DNA of 64,000 nt from an uncultured bacterium (lineage in GTDB: Bacteria; Cyanobacteriota; Vampirovibrionia; Gastranaerophilales; Gastranaerophilaceae), in assembly GCA_949284415.1 (NCBI GenBank), contig CASDVM010000005.1, forward strand, positions 84,098 to 148,097, read 5' to 3'. Of this stretch, positions 55,578 to 64,000 are shown one piece after another. Position numbers and translations under genes: made by a program. The notes beneath the pieces are model-generated. The model made no database searches and had not been told where the DNA came from. It was given only the letters and a program-made list of their open reading frames with translations. Position 1 is the first letter of the stretch. Every line of letters begins with the position of its first letter.

Positions 55578-56641
55578 TGGCAAAGAAGAATGAAATCACA
55601 ATAAGAAGTTCCGCTGCCGAATATCTGACCTATGTTTCTGCCGTTGGTGATAACGCTAACAGTATTGAAATGAGATACGAAGATGAAAACATCTGGCTCA
55701 CTCAAAAAATGATGTCTGTATTGTATGATGTTGATGTCAGAACGATTAATGACCACATTCAAAAGATATTTAAAGATAACGAGCTTGATGAAACTTCAAC
55801 TATCCGGAATTTTCGGATAGTTCAAAACGAAGGCAACAGAGAGGTTTCAAGAGAAGTTAAACATTATAACTTGCAAATGATAATTGCGGTCGGATTCAAA
55901 GTTAATAATGACAAGGCTGTTCAATTCAGAAAATGGGCAAACGCTGTTGTTAAAGACTACACGATACAAGGCTGGGTAATGGATGAAGAACGGCTTAAAA
56001 ATGGTGGTTCAATTCTTACAAAAGACTATTTTGAAAAGCAGTTACAAAAGATACGTGAAATCAGAATGTCAGAAAGACGATTCTATCAGAAAGTTACTGA
56101 CATTTATGCAACTGCAATAGACTATGACCCTAAAGCAACTACAACAAAAACTTTTTTTGCTTCTGTACAAAACAAACTACATCACAGTGTACATGGACAT
56201 ACAGCAGCTGAACTTATTGTTGAAAGAGCTGATGCAAACAAAGAACACATGGGGCTTACAAGCTGGGATGCATATCCTGACGGTAAGATACAAAAATATG
56301 ATGTAACAGTTGCAAAGAATTACTTGCAAGAAAAAGAACTACGGCAATTGGAAAGACTGGTTTCGTCTTACTTGGATTATGCGGAAATGCAAGCGGAACG
56401 TAATATTCCTATGACAATGCAGGATTGGAGCGAAAAACTAAACAGTTTCCTGACATTTATGGATTACGACGTATTGCAAGATGCAGGAAAGGTTTCAGCA
56501 GAAATTGCAAAACTCCATGCAGAATCAGAGTTTGAAAAATACAGGATAATACAGGATAAACTCTATGTAAGTGATTTTGACAGGTTCTTGGAACTGGAAC
56601 AGAAAAGTGCTGTAAGCGCAGAACAGGATAAGAATGAATAA
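55577..56641 (+). CDS. RhuM-family protein
   Basis: 354 residues. The RhuM pattern is present: SIEMRYEDENIWLTQKMMSV, VDVRTINDHIQKIFKDNEL, VKHYNLQMIIAVGFKVNND and ATAIDYDPKATTTKTFFASV. RhuM proteins are often encoded inside type I restriction loci, as here; their activity is poorly known. Its ATG overlaps the hsdM stop (TAATG). It overlaps the next gene by 8 nt. Confidence 0.9.
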   Translation: MAKKNEITIRSSAAEYLTYVSAVGDNANSIEMRYEDENIWLTQKMMSVLYDVDVRTINDHIQKIFKDNELDETSTIRNFRIVQNEGNREVSREVKHYNLQMIIAVGFKVNNDKAVQFRKWANAVVKDYTIQGWVMDEERLKNGGSILTKDYFEKQLQKIREIRMSERRFYQKVTDIYATAIDYDPKATTTKTFFASVQNKLHHSVHGHTAAELIVERADANKEHMGLTSWDAYPDGKIQKYDVTVAKNYLQEKELRQLERLVSSYLDYAEMQAERNIPMTMQDWSEKLNSFLTFMDYDVLQDAGKVSAEIAKLHAESEFEKYRIIQDKLYVSDFDRFLELEQKSAVSAEQDKNE

Positions 56642-57152
56642 AGAGGAATTAGAAAATATTCTTAGTTATAATAATCACGCAGTTACGATGTCAAGAATAG
56701 CTGTTAGTCTTCTTGCTGGGGAAAATCCTCTTAATCTCAGAGGGGTACGGGAAATACTTGCAATGTATTTGTTAGTTCCTTATATAACAAATTCGCAGCT
56801 TGATAAACCAGATGAACTCTATAATATTCCTAAACTTGATATAAATTCACTCTTTACAAAAGTCATATACAAAGATGGTAGCCTGAAAGAAATGACTCTG
56901 GATAACTTAAGAAATGCAATATGCCATTCCTTTATTGCTCTGACAGAAAAAGGAGACTTATTGCTGGATGACAGAGCCTCTTGTGATAGAAAGACCCATG
57001 ACGGATTGGATGATAAAGGATTTTGTAACAGGTTGGAATTGGAGAAAACTAGAAATAAACTGTTGACATTACATAAACAAGTCTTACAGCAACAAATTGA
57101 GTTTAACAAGAACTTACTAAAGGATATAGAGGTGAATGGTAGCCGTAACTAA
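56634..57152 (+). CDS. Putative HEPN-like protein
   Basis: 172 residues, helical. LDNLRNAICHSFIALTEKGD contains R-x4-H, the HEPN ribonuclease motif, placed as in pEK499-type HEPN proteins (R-N-x-x-x-H followed by a strand). The start overlaps rhuM by 8 nt. The C-terminus (after about residue 160) overlaps the recombinase remnant and may be altered by the junction. Function as an abortive-infection RNase is inference. Confidence 0.6.
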   Translation: MNKEELENILSYNNHAVTMSRIAVSLLAGENPLNLRGVREILAMYLLVPYITNSQLDKPDELYNIPKLDINSLFTKVIYKDGSLKEMTLDNLRNAICHSFIALTEKGDLLLDDRASCDRKTHDGLDDKGFCNRLELEKTRNKLLTLHKQVLQQQIEFNKNLLKDIEVNGSRN

Positions 57153-57945
57153 ACGAGGTGCACATAATAGCGGTATCTATACGTATTACCACTGTACGAA
57201 TTATAAGAATGCTCATACTAAAGAAAAAAATATTAACGAAAATCTTATAGATGAAGCGATACAGGAAGTTATTGATAGCTTTGATATTACAGAAAAGGAG
57301 ATAAAATGTATAAAGAAGCAGATAAATAACGCTATTACAGACCTGAAACAATATGAACATAAGTCTATTGATGATTTAAAGAAAGAATATGACCAAATAG
57401 TAGATGACATTGCTGAAAAGTTGACTCAGAAGAATACTGATAAACTTGGTATTAGTGAAACCACACGTACAGAGGTATTACGGAAACTAGAAACACGTAA
57501 GAATGATATAAAACATAAGATTGACAACCTTATGGAAAATTCTAAAGATACAATAAAACGTATAAGCATTCTGATTGATTTTGCAAACCGTCTTCCAGAA
57601 CTTTATCTGAAAGCTACGCTTGATGAGAAAAGATTAATACTCAATACTATAATCGAGAGTATTACATATAATGAGGATGATAATACTTTGTCGGTTAAAT
57701 TAAGACCTGTTTTTGAACATTTGAGGCAACTTAAACTGAAACATAAACAGGAATTTAAAGAAGACTTAAAAATATTGACTGGAACCTTCGATTCTCGCTC
57801 AGGCAGTACGAAACAGGCTCTTGAAAATAGCCGTTTGGATTTAAGCAAAATTAGAGAGATTGGAACCCGCCCAAATGGCTTAAATACTAAAATAGAGCCT
57901 CTTCATAAAGGCTCTAAAAAATTAAATGTCGACGGCGGGACTTGA
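57136..57945 (+). pseudogene. C-terminal remnant of a large serine recombinase
   Basis: 269 residues matching only the C-terminal part of such recombinases: end of a zinc ribbon (YTYYHCTNYKNAHTKEKN), long coiled coil (IDDLKKEYDQIVDDIAEKLT), and the terminal LILNTIIESITYNEDDNTLS strand-rich piece with VFEHLRQLKLKHKQEF. The resolvase catalytic domain with its Ser is absent. It runs 19 nt into tRNA-Leu, as expected for an element integrated at that gene. Confidence 0.75.
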
Positions 57946-58008
57946 ACCCGCACGGGTTTCCCCACACGCCCCTCAAACGTGCACGTATACCGATTCCGTC
58001 ACGTCGAC
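57927..58008 (-). tRNA. tRNA-Leu (GAG anticodon)
   Basis: Minus strand: acceptor GTCGACG pairs with CGTCGAC, discriminator A (57927). Anticodon stem CACGT/GCGTG encloses TTGAGGG, anticodon GAG, reading CUC/CUU. It has the long variable arm (GTGGGGAAACCCG region) and T arm GCGGGTTCAAGTCCCGC. No encoded CCA. Confidence 0.9.
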
Positions 58009-58068
58009 ATCAATTAATTATTAAATTTTCACCGGAGCTGAAGGACTGTTCGTGCCGGATGCGCTCCA
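57998..58068. repeat. 71-bp direct repeat, copy 1 (covers tRNA-Leu 5' end)
   Basis: GTCACGTCGACATCAATTAA ... GTGCCGGATGCGCTCCA, repeated at 58158-58228, offset 160 bp. It includes the first 11 bases of tRNA-Leu. Confidence 0.85.
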
Positions 58069-58157
58069 CTGTTTTCCGGCAAATGTTAAACTTTTGTTTT
58101 AATGTATGTTCCGCGCCCTCTCCTCGGAAGATACTTAATCTTCCTCGTCGGCAGAGT

Positions 58158-58228
58158 GTCACGTCGACATCAATTAATTATTAAATTTTCATAGGAGCTT
58201 ATGGACTGTTTGTGCCGGATGCGCTCCA
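58158..58228. repeat. 71-bp direct repeat, copy 2
   Basis: Same block without the rest of the tRNA. Between the copies lies a CTCGGAAGA/TCTTCCTCG hairpin (about 58123-58146), which does not fold into a full tRNA. Confidence 0.85.
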
Positions 58229-58292
58229 TCTGATTTTCATGTATAATCATCTTAACACAAATATTTTTTTTGTAAATTGAGGCATAAGAAAT

Positions 58293-58640
58293 ATGAATAA
58301 AAATGAATTAATTAAACAATGTCTTAAGTTTGAAGATGCCGCAGAAACTTATCCTTTCAAAGATAAAACTTATGAAGAATACGCTGTTTTGCGCCATAAA
58401 AGCAACGGCAAATGGTTTGGACTTGTTTTTTATTTTAACGGAAAATTATGTATAAATTTGAAATGCAATCCTGTTGATTCTGCAATTTTAAGAGATGAAT
58501 ACAAGTTTATAACACCGGCATGGCACATGAATAAAACTCACTGGATTATGGTTGATGTTAACAAATCTCCGAAAGATTTGCTGGATGCCTTAATTGATGG
58601 CAGTTTTACTTTAACAGCACGCAAAACAAAGACAAAATAA
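58293..58640 (+). CDS. YjbR/MmcQ-family protein
   Basis: 115 residues. Family hallmarks: AAETYPFKDKTYEEYAVLRH, LVFYFNGKLCINLKCNPVDS and ITPAWHMNKTHWIMVDVN. It is a CyaY-like fold of unknown role, possibly DNA-related. Start weakly preceded by GAGG. Confidence 0.88.
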   Translation: MNKNELIKQCLKFEDAAETYPFKDKTYEEYAVLRHKSNGKWFGLVFYFNGKLCINLKCNPVDSAILRDEYKFITPAWHMNKTHWIMVDVNKSPKDLLDALIDGSFTLTARKTKTK

Positions 58641-58641
58641 T

Positions 58642-58669
58642 TTGATATTCAATTTTTACATGCGATAAT
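58642..58669 (+). promoter_or_regulatory. Promoter of uvrA, leaderless arrangement
   Basis: TTGATA (58642-58647), 16-nt spacer, GATAAT (58664-58669), then 6 nt to ATG 58676. Confidence 0.6.
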
Positions 58670-58675
58670 GATGTT

Positions 58676-61513
58676 ATGCTTGACACGATTATTATAAAAG
58701 GCGCAAAAGAACATAATTTAAAAGATATTTCGCTTCAATTGCCGAAAAATGAATTAATCGTTTTTACAGGTGTTTCAGGTTCGGGGAAATCCTCTCTGGC
58801 TTTTGATACAATTTTCGCGGAAGGTCAGAGACGTTATATTGAAAGCCTTTCAACTTATGCAAGACAATTCCTCGGGCAAATGGACAAACCTAATGTCGAT
58901 TATATAGACGGTCTTTCTCCCGCTATTTCTATCGATCAGAAATCAACGAGCAACAATCCTCGTTCTACTGTGGGAACGGTAACGGAAATTTATGATTATT
59001 TGAGACTTTTATACGCACGTGTCGGAACACCTTACTGCCCGCAGTGCGGTGAAAAAATTAAGCCGCAGACAATAGATGAAATTGTTTCAAGTATTTTAAA
59101 GCTTGGCGATGGAACTAAAATCCAGATTTTAGCGCCTGTTGCAAGAGGTAAAAAGGGTGAATTTTCTTCAACATTTGAAGAGTTAAGGCAAGAAGGATTT
59201 GTCCGCGTAAAAGTTGACGGTGAAATTTATAATCTTGATGAAGATGAAATTGCGCTTGCAAAAACTAAAAAACATGATATTTCGGTAGTTGTTGACAGAA
59301 TTGTCGTAAAAGAATCCGTACAATCCCGTATTGCCGACAGTGTTCAAATTGCTCTGAAAAAAGCTGACGGAGTGGCGATTGTTGATGTTGTCGGAGACAA
59401 AGAAATTGTATACAGTGAAAAGCTTGCCTGTCCGAAATGTAATTTGAGCTTTGAAGAGCTTGCACCGAGAATTTTTTCATTCAATGCGCCATACGGAGCC
59501 TGCGAAAGATGTTCGGGACTCGGTGCTGATTTTGTTATAGATCCCGATTTAATAGTTCCTGACAGAAAAAAATCTCTCAAAGACGGCGCTATTTATCCGT
59601 GGTCAAAGACTTCCACATCATATTATGATGATGTTTTAAAGTCAGTCTGTTCGCAATTCGGTATCGATATGAATACTCCGTTTGAGGATTTGTCCGAAAA
59701 AGAGCAGAAAATTATTCTTTACGGAAGTGATGACATCGTAAAATTTACCGTAATGCGTTTTGGAACACACCGCTATGAAACGAAATACAGAAAATTTGAC
59801 GGGGTAATTCCGTTTCTCGAAAAACGTTATAACGAATCAAACGGCGAATACTGGCGTGAAGAAATTGAAAAATATATGACTACAACGCCATGTCCTGCCT
59901 GTCATGGCGCTAGATTAAAACCTTTTCCGCTTGCTGTTAAAATTAAAGACAAAAACATTTATGAATTTACACTCATGCCGATTGATGAAGAACTGGAATT
60001 TGTATCTGAACTTTATCTTGAATTGAGTGAATTTCAGCTTTATATAGCAAAACAAATCTTAGATGAAATCAGGGCACGTTTGAGATTTTTAAAAGATGTC
60101 GGTTTAAGTTATCTTGATCTTGCAAGAAGGGCAGGAACTTTATCCGGCGGCGAGGCACAGCGTATAAGGCTGGCAACACAAATAGGAAGCGGTTTGTCAG
60201 GTGTCTTGTATGTCCTTGATGAACCGTCAATAGGACTTCATCAGAGAGATAACGACAGGTTGATTAAAACTCTTATAAAACTCCGTAATCTTGGAAACAC
60301 TCTTATTGTTGTCGAGCATGACGAAGACACAATAAGAAATGCTGATTATATTGTTGATATAGGTCCGAAAGCTGGTATAAACGGCGGCAAAGTAATTGCC
60401 TGCGGTTCGGTTCAGGATATTATCGATGCAAAAAATTCTATTACGGGAAAGTATTTGAGCGGCGAAAAATATATTCCTATTCCAGAAAAAGTCAGAGAAG
60501 GCAACGGACATTTTCTTCATGTAAAAAATGCACATATAAACAACTTAAAAAATATAGATGTAGATATTCCGCTCGGCAAAATTGTGTGTCTTACAGGGGT
60601 ATCAGGTTCGGGAAAATCCTCTTTAATGCAGGATTTGATATATGAATATGCTCTGCATAAACTTCGCGGAAACAAACCAAAACCTCAAGGAATAGATGAA
60701 ATTACGGGTTTTGAAAACATCGATAAAATAATTGCGATAGACCAATCCCCTATAGGAAGAACCCCGCGGTCAAACCCTGCAACTTATACTGATTTATTTA
60801 CGCATATAAGAGAATTGTATTCCAAAACAAATGAAGCAAAATTACGCGGATATAAACCCGGAAGATTCAGTTTTAACGTAAAAGGCGGGCGCTGCGAGGC
60901 CTGCAAAGGTGATGGCGTTATAAAAATTGAGATGAATTTTTTGTCGGATGTTTATGTAAAATGTGATGTCTGCAAAGGGAAACGTTACAACCGTGAAACT
61001 TTGGAAGTTAAATATAAAGGTAAGACAATTTCAGATGTTCTTGATATGAGTGTTAAAGAAGCGCTGGAATTTTTCGACAGTATCCCTGCAATTAAAAATA
61101 AGCTCCAAACATTAAATGATGTTGGTCTGGATTATATGAAGCTCGGGCAAAGTGCCACAACCCTTTCGGGCGGTGAAGCGCAGAGAATTAAACTTGCATC
61201 CGAATTAAATAAACGCTCAACTGGAAAAACTCTTTATCTGTTGGATGAACCGTCTGTCGGACTTCACTGGTACGATTTGGACAAACTTATAAAAATTCTC
61301 CAGCAGCTTGCTGATCAGGGTAATACTGTTCTTGTAATAGAACATAATCTTGATTTTATAAAAATTGCCGATCATATTATTGATTTGGGCCCTGAAGGCG
61401 GTATCGGAGGCGGTCAGGTAATTGCTCAAGGAACACCTCTTGAAGTTTCCAAATGCAAAAAATCTTATACAGGGCAGTATCTCAAGCCTATATTGACAAA
61501 TTCCGTAAAATAA
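58676..61513 (+). CDS. uvrA: Excinuclease ABC subunit A
   Basis: 945 residues, normal length. Two ABC modules: Walker [15 protein letters not shown] (about 33-46) and [14 protein letters not shown] (about 640); signatures [13 protein letters not shown] and [13 protein letters not shown]. Zinc modules [13 protein letters not shown] ... CERCSGLG and CEACKGDG ... CDVCKGKRY. It scans DNA for damage with UvrB. The start lacks a ribosome site; -10 is 6 nt upstream. Confidence 0.97.
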   Translation: MLDTIIIKGAKEHNLKDISLQLPKNELIVFTGVSGSGKSSLAFDTIFAEGQRRYIESLSTYARQFLGQMDKPNVDYIDGLSPAISIDQKSTSNNPRSTVGTVTEIYDYLRLLYARVGTPYCPQCGEKIKPQTIDEIVSSILKLGDGTKIQILAPVARGKKGEFSSTFEELRQEGFVRVKVDGEIYNLDEDEIALAKTKKHDISVVVDRIVVKESVQSRIADSVQIALKKADGVAIVDVVGDKEIVYSEKLACPKCNLSFEELAPRIFSFNAPYGACERCSGLGADFVIDPDLIVPDRKKSLKDGAIYPWSKTSTSYYDDVLKSVCSQFGIDMNTPFEDLSEKEQKIILYGSDDIVKFTVMRFGTHRYETKYRKFDGVIPFLEKRYNESNGEYWREEIEKYMTTTPCPACHGARLKPFPLAVKIKDKNIYEFTLMPIDEELEFVSELYLELSEFQLYIAKQILDEIRARLRFLKDVGLSYLDLARRAGTLSGGEAQRIRLATQIGSGLSGVLYVLDEPSIGLHQRDNDRLIKTLIKLRNLGNTLIVVEHDEDTIRNADYIVDIGPKAGINGGKVIACGSVQDIIDAKNSITGKYLSGEKYIPIPEKVREGNGHFLHVKNAHINNLKNIDVDIPLGKIVCLTGVSGSGKSSLMQDLIYEYALHKLRGNKPKPQGIDEITGFENIDKIIAIDQSPIGRTPRSNPATYTDLFTHIRELYSKTNEAKLRGYKPGRFSFNVKGGRCEACKGDGVIKIEMNFLSDVYVKCDVCKGKRYNRETLEVKYKGKTISDVLDMSVKEALEFFDSIPAIKNKLQTLNDVGLDYMKLGQSATTLSGGEAQRIKLASELNKRSTGKTLYLLDEPSVGLHWYDLDKLIKILQQLADQGNTVLVIEHNLDFIKIADHIIDLGPEGGIGGGQVIAQGTPLEVSKCKKSYTGQYLKPILTNSVK

Positions 61514-61542
61514 TTTATTTTTTTATAAAAGGAAAGTTGGTT

Positions 61543-62214
61543 ATGATGAAGAAGTTATTATATATACTCTTACTATCAGGATTATTATGCTGTCCTGTAT
61601 TTGCAAAAACCGTTTCCGTACAGGCAATGGAAGATTTTACTACGGAAAAACCGCCGGAAGCTATGTATGTCAAAATTCTTGAAGATATTACTTTTGATGA
61701 GACTTTGTCTTTTAAAAGCGGTGATATTATAGAAGGTAAAGTTGTTGATGTAACTGATCCCAAACGTTTGAAAAGGAATGCCACTTTTTCTTTTGTCCCC
61801 GTCAGTTACAGAAATTCAAACGGTGAGACAATAGAGATAAGAGGCTATTATCCTGCTAAATATACAACAAAATTGAATAAAGGACAGCTTGCCAAAACTG
61901 CGGCGCTCGGTGTCGGCAATTTTTTCGTAAAGGGCCTGTCTCTTGGGTACAGTGCTGTAGAAGGTGCTGTTAAAAATGAAAAAGACAACCGTTTTAAATC
62001 AAGCGTAAATGAGGTTTATGAGGACTCTCCGTTTTCTTATGTAGAAAAGGGCGGTGAAATAGTTATAAAAAAAGATCAGGTATTCTATTTGAATTTTAAG
62101 GTAAAAGATGAACCGGATGAAGATGAGCTCCCGAATTATGAATATAAGGAACTAGATACTGATGAATCAGTGGTTCCATTTGAAACTACTGAACCGCACG
62201 AAGCGGCAGAATAA
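61543..62214 (+). CDS. Exported protein of unknown function (paralogue of next gene)
   Basis: 223 residues from ATG 61543, with AAAGGAAAG upstream; the frame opens 30 codons earlier. Signal peptide (LLYILLLSGLLCCPVFA). Mature part: KTVSVQAMEDFTTEKPP, GDIIEGKVVDVTDPKRLKRN and IRGYYPAKYTTKLNKG. Acidic C-terminus. Shares VQ-x-x-x-DF and YPAK with 62299-62931. Confidence 0.72.
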   Translation: MMKKLLYILLLSGLLCCPVFAKTVSVQAMEDFTTEKPPEAMYVKILEDITFDETLSFKSGDIIEGKVVDVTDPKRLKRNATFSFVPVSYRNSNGETIEIRGYYPAKYTTKLNKGQLAKTAALGVGNFFVKGLSLGYSAVEGAVKNEKDNRFKSSVNEVYEDSPFSYVEKGGEIVIKKDQVFYLNFKVKDEPDEDELPNYEYKELDTDESVVPFETTEPHEAAE

Positions 62215-62298
62215 TTTATATACCTGTTATATAATATGATTTGACGTATTCGGCAAATTATGGTATTATCCTCTTATAGCAATTCGGAGATAAAAAAA

Positions 62299-62931
62299 AT
62301 GAAAAAAATATTATTTATTATTGCATTACTTACAGGTCTTTCAATTATGCCGGCAGATGCTAAAACTACACCGGTTCAGACATTGCAGGATTTTTCTATT
62401 TCAAATCCTTCGCAGACTTTGCTTATTAAAATTTTATCAAATGTTCAGCTGAATAAAGATACAATGCTTCATGAAGGTTATTATGTTCTGGGGCAGATTA
62501 TGGATGTATCTAATTCAACATTTGTTTTTATGCCTATAAAGTTTCAGAATTTCCATAATGAAGTTTTTGAAATAAAAGGCAATTACCCTGCTAAATTTGT
62601 AGAAATGATTGATACGGCAGATAAAAAGGCTCAAAACGGTATTATCCCTAAAGATTCTAAATTCTTGCTGGATTTTGTAATAGCTGAAGAAACTCCGAAT
62701 ACAGAAATCAGCGATAAGTATAAAAATATGGGTACTCCTGAAAACGGAATTTCAGCCGTTGTAAACCGCTCTGAACCTGTATTGTATGACGGAACCATTC
62801 CGCAGACTATGAAAGATTTCCCGGGGATTAAACTGAATTCTTTTGATAACGGAAGCAACTTTAATATTCCTAAGAAATTGATTATTGAGGCAAACCCTAA
62901 AGAAATTAATATAAATAATTTGAAATATTAA
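62299..62931 (+). CDS. Exported protein of unknown function
   Basis: 210 residues from ATG 62299 (TCGGAGAT upstream). Signal peptide (KKILFIIALLTGLSIMPADA). KTTPVQTLQDFSISNPSQTL, GYYVLGQIMDVSNSTFVFMP and IKGNYPAKFVEMIDTADKK match the neighbour domain by domain. The tail is diverged. Together they form a tandem duplication. Confidence 0.72.
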   Translation: MKKILFIIALLTGLSIMPADAKTTPVQTLQDFSISNPSQTLLIKILSNVQLNKDTMLHEGYYVLGQIMDVSNSTFVFMPIKFQNFHNEVFEIKGNYPAKFVEMIDTADKKAQNGIIPKDSKFLLDFVIAEETPNTEISDKYKNMGTPENGISAVVNRSEPVLYDGTIPQTMKDFPGIKLNSFDNGSNFNIPKKLIIEANPKEININNLKY

Positions 62932-62951
62932 TAATATGGAAATATTTATGT

Positions 62952-62989
62952 AAAAAACGGGTTATAAATCAATTATAACCCGTTTTTTA
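62952..62989 (+). terminator. Terminator
   Basis: AAAAACGGGTTATAA and TTATAACCCGTTTTTT form a long perfect stem with a 5-nt loop. Confidence 0.9.
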
Positions 62990-63007
62990 TGTTGCACTAA
63001 TTGAGAC

Positions 63008-63148
63008 CTAAACTTCAACAGTTGTTTTAATTTTCCCGTCGCCTTCAAGAATAATTTCGGTATCTTTGCCGTTTTCTGATATAATGAGACGTGTTTTTTC
63101 AACATCATTCTCCGTAAAGCGGGAAATTTCTTTTATTTTCAAATCCAT
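63008..63148 (-). CDS. Small uncharacterised protein (46 aa)
   Basis: Starts MDLKIKEISRFTENDVEKTR, then IISENGKDTEIILEGDGKIK. GAAAGGAT lies 5 nt upstream of ATG. Strand-turn pattern, no known domain. Short, but ribosome site and composition favour a real gene. Confidence 0.6.
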   Translation of the reverse strand: MDLKIKEISRFTENDVEKTRLIISENGKDTEIILEGDGKIKTTVEV

Positions 63149-63238
63149 ATATAATCCTTTCAAGCTTGTGCTTATCTTTATGATAACAAATTTTACAGGA
63201 ATTTCAACCCTCTTGAGAATTAGTGTTAAAAAAAGTTA

Positions 63239-64000
63239 TTATTTTACCTGATACGGATAATCTTTAGGAAATGCCCAGCCGTTATATTGTATTAATGCGG
63301 TACAGTAGCCTGGTTGAGATGATGTATAACACCCATATTTACCATTTTTCAGTTCATCTTCATTATAATCGTGTAAGTCAATCATATATGGTTCAAATCC
63401 TTTCCCATTATGATATTTATTTGTTTTCATAGGATAAAAGCCGAAAGTGAAAATTGACGAACCTGTTCCTTTTCTTAGCGGTAAATAGTTCCCGTCATCA
63501 TCTTGATCTGTAAATGTATCGGAGTTAAAATATTTGCCGTTAGGTATAAAGAAAAAATCAATTCCGCCGCTGTCAGCCACTGTCATTTTGGAAGTGAGTA
63601 TACTTCCGTTTTCAAAATAAATTGCTATATTAGTCCCGCCATAGGATTTAAAGAATGTGTATTTTGTATATTTGATATACGGAAGTAAATACGTTTCAAA
63701 AAATTTTTTTGAGCACTCTGTATTCCCCCAATCACAATAGGTCCAGTATTCTTTGCTTCCGTTGTCTTGTTCGCTCATTAATATAGCCTGATTCATAACG
63801 GAATAAATTTGTTTTAATTTAGCTGCAACTTCAACTCTTTTATGAGCCTGAATAAGGCTCGGCAAAGTCAATGCAGCAACAACCCCGATAATTCCTAATG
63901 TTATCAAGACCTCAGCCAGAGTAAACGCGCATTTTTTGAAAAGTGAATAAGTAAATAAGAGAATAGGTGAATAAGTCGGTTTCACTCCCTCTCCTATGGG
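63239..64000 (-). CDS. Type IV pilin-like protein (5' end beyond window)
   Basis: The frame is open to the window edge, so the start is probably outside; GTG 63985 is only a possible internal start. Leader contains PIGEG then TYSPILLFTYSLFKK, the same R1/R3-derived residues as the 3213 gene. Pilin core CAFTLAEVLITLGIIGVVAA. C-terminus CTALIQYNGWAFPKDYPYQV as in 23850. A G-tract start cassette may lie just beyond position 64000. Confidence 0.82.
   Translation of the reverse strand, partial: PIGEGVKPTYSPILLFTYSLFKKCAFTLAEVLITLGIIGVVAALTLPSLIQAHKRVEVAAKLKQIYSVMNQAILMSEQDNGSKEYWTYCDWGNTECSKKFFETYLLPYIKYTKYTFFKSYGGTNIAIYFENGSILTSKMTVADSGGIDFFFIPNGKYFNSDTFTDQDDDGNYLPLRKGTGSSIFTFGFYPMKTNKYHNGKGFEPYMIDLHDYNEDELKNGKYGCYTSSQPGYCTALIQYNGWAFPKDYPYQVK

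Noticed and set aside
58120..58150. tRNA-like hairpin with an AAG 'anticodon'
   Set aside because: No acceptor, D or T arm around it.

Overview
This is an AT-rich chromosomal window from a Gram-negative bacterium, most likely an uncultured gut relative of the Cyanobacteria (Gastranaerophilales / 'Melainabacteria'). That placement is an inference. It rests on the many orphan pilin-like proteins with the core FTLAEVLITLGIIGVVAA and a C-terminal GW-x-I-x-x-DYP signature, together with Kdo synthesis (KdsA), outer-membrane-type proteins, GatB-type amidotransferase and flagellar rod genes. No rRNA or phylogenetic marker comparison was possible here.

Layout. 1-3100: end of a coiled-coil gene, then rpmG, tRNA-Trp, secE, nusG, rplK and rplA, with two L1-binding-site mimics. 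3150-15200: pilin-like genes mixed with kdsA, a metallo-beta-lactamase-fold gene, pheS, an XRE regulator, a SIS-domain gene, gatB and folP. 15300-26700: radical SAM, cytidine deaminase, S41 protease, TPR, FtsB-like, outer-membrane-like and gltX genes. 26700-33650: repeat-rich stretches around rsmH, an ftsL-like gene and a degenerate HD-GYP protein. 34100-41250: gyrB, adk, map, tmk. 41400-46900: an inactive-looking M16 protein, an OmpA-like protein, a flagellar-type sigma factor, CorC, a phosphoesterase and an RqcP/Hsp15-like protein. 46900-51650: a broken pilin gene, flagellar rod genes (FlgF/G-like, FlgG-like, FlgB, FlgC) and a glycosyltransferase. 52350-58230: an accessory patch with HsdM, RhuM, a HEPN-like protein and a large serine recombinase remnant ending inside tRNA-Leu. 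58300-64000: YjbR-like, uvrA, two paralogous exported proteins and a truncated pilin gene.

Three patterns stand out. First, four pilin-like loci carry a run of exactly ten G (or C on the coding strand) just after the start codon. In all four the upstream ATG is out of frame with the pilin by the same single step, and a run of 11 (or 8) would restore all four. Two of these loci share a nearly identical ~93-bp start cassette. Second, at least eight genes lack a Shine-Dalgarno sequence and have a -10-like hexamer ending exactly 6 nt before ATG, the arrangement expected for leaderless mRNAs. Third, small palindromic repeats are scattered between genes and also lie in frame inside coding sequences (a glycosyltransferase and several pilin leaders).

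Repeat names used below: R1, the GAGAGGG/CCTC palindromic family; R2, the CTGAACTTGTTTCAG family; R3, the TTATTCACTTATTCACC family; R4, a 350-490 bp composite ending in ATAGG tandem units; R5, small motifs around GTATGGAACGGCTACGTT or TTTTAAAGATACT.
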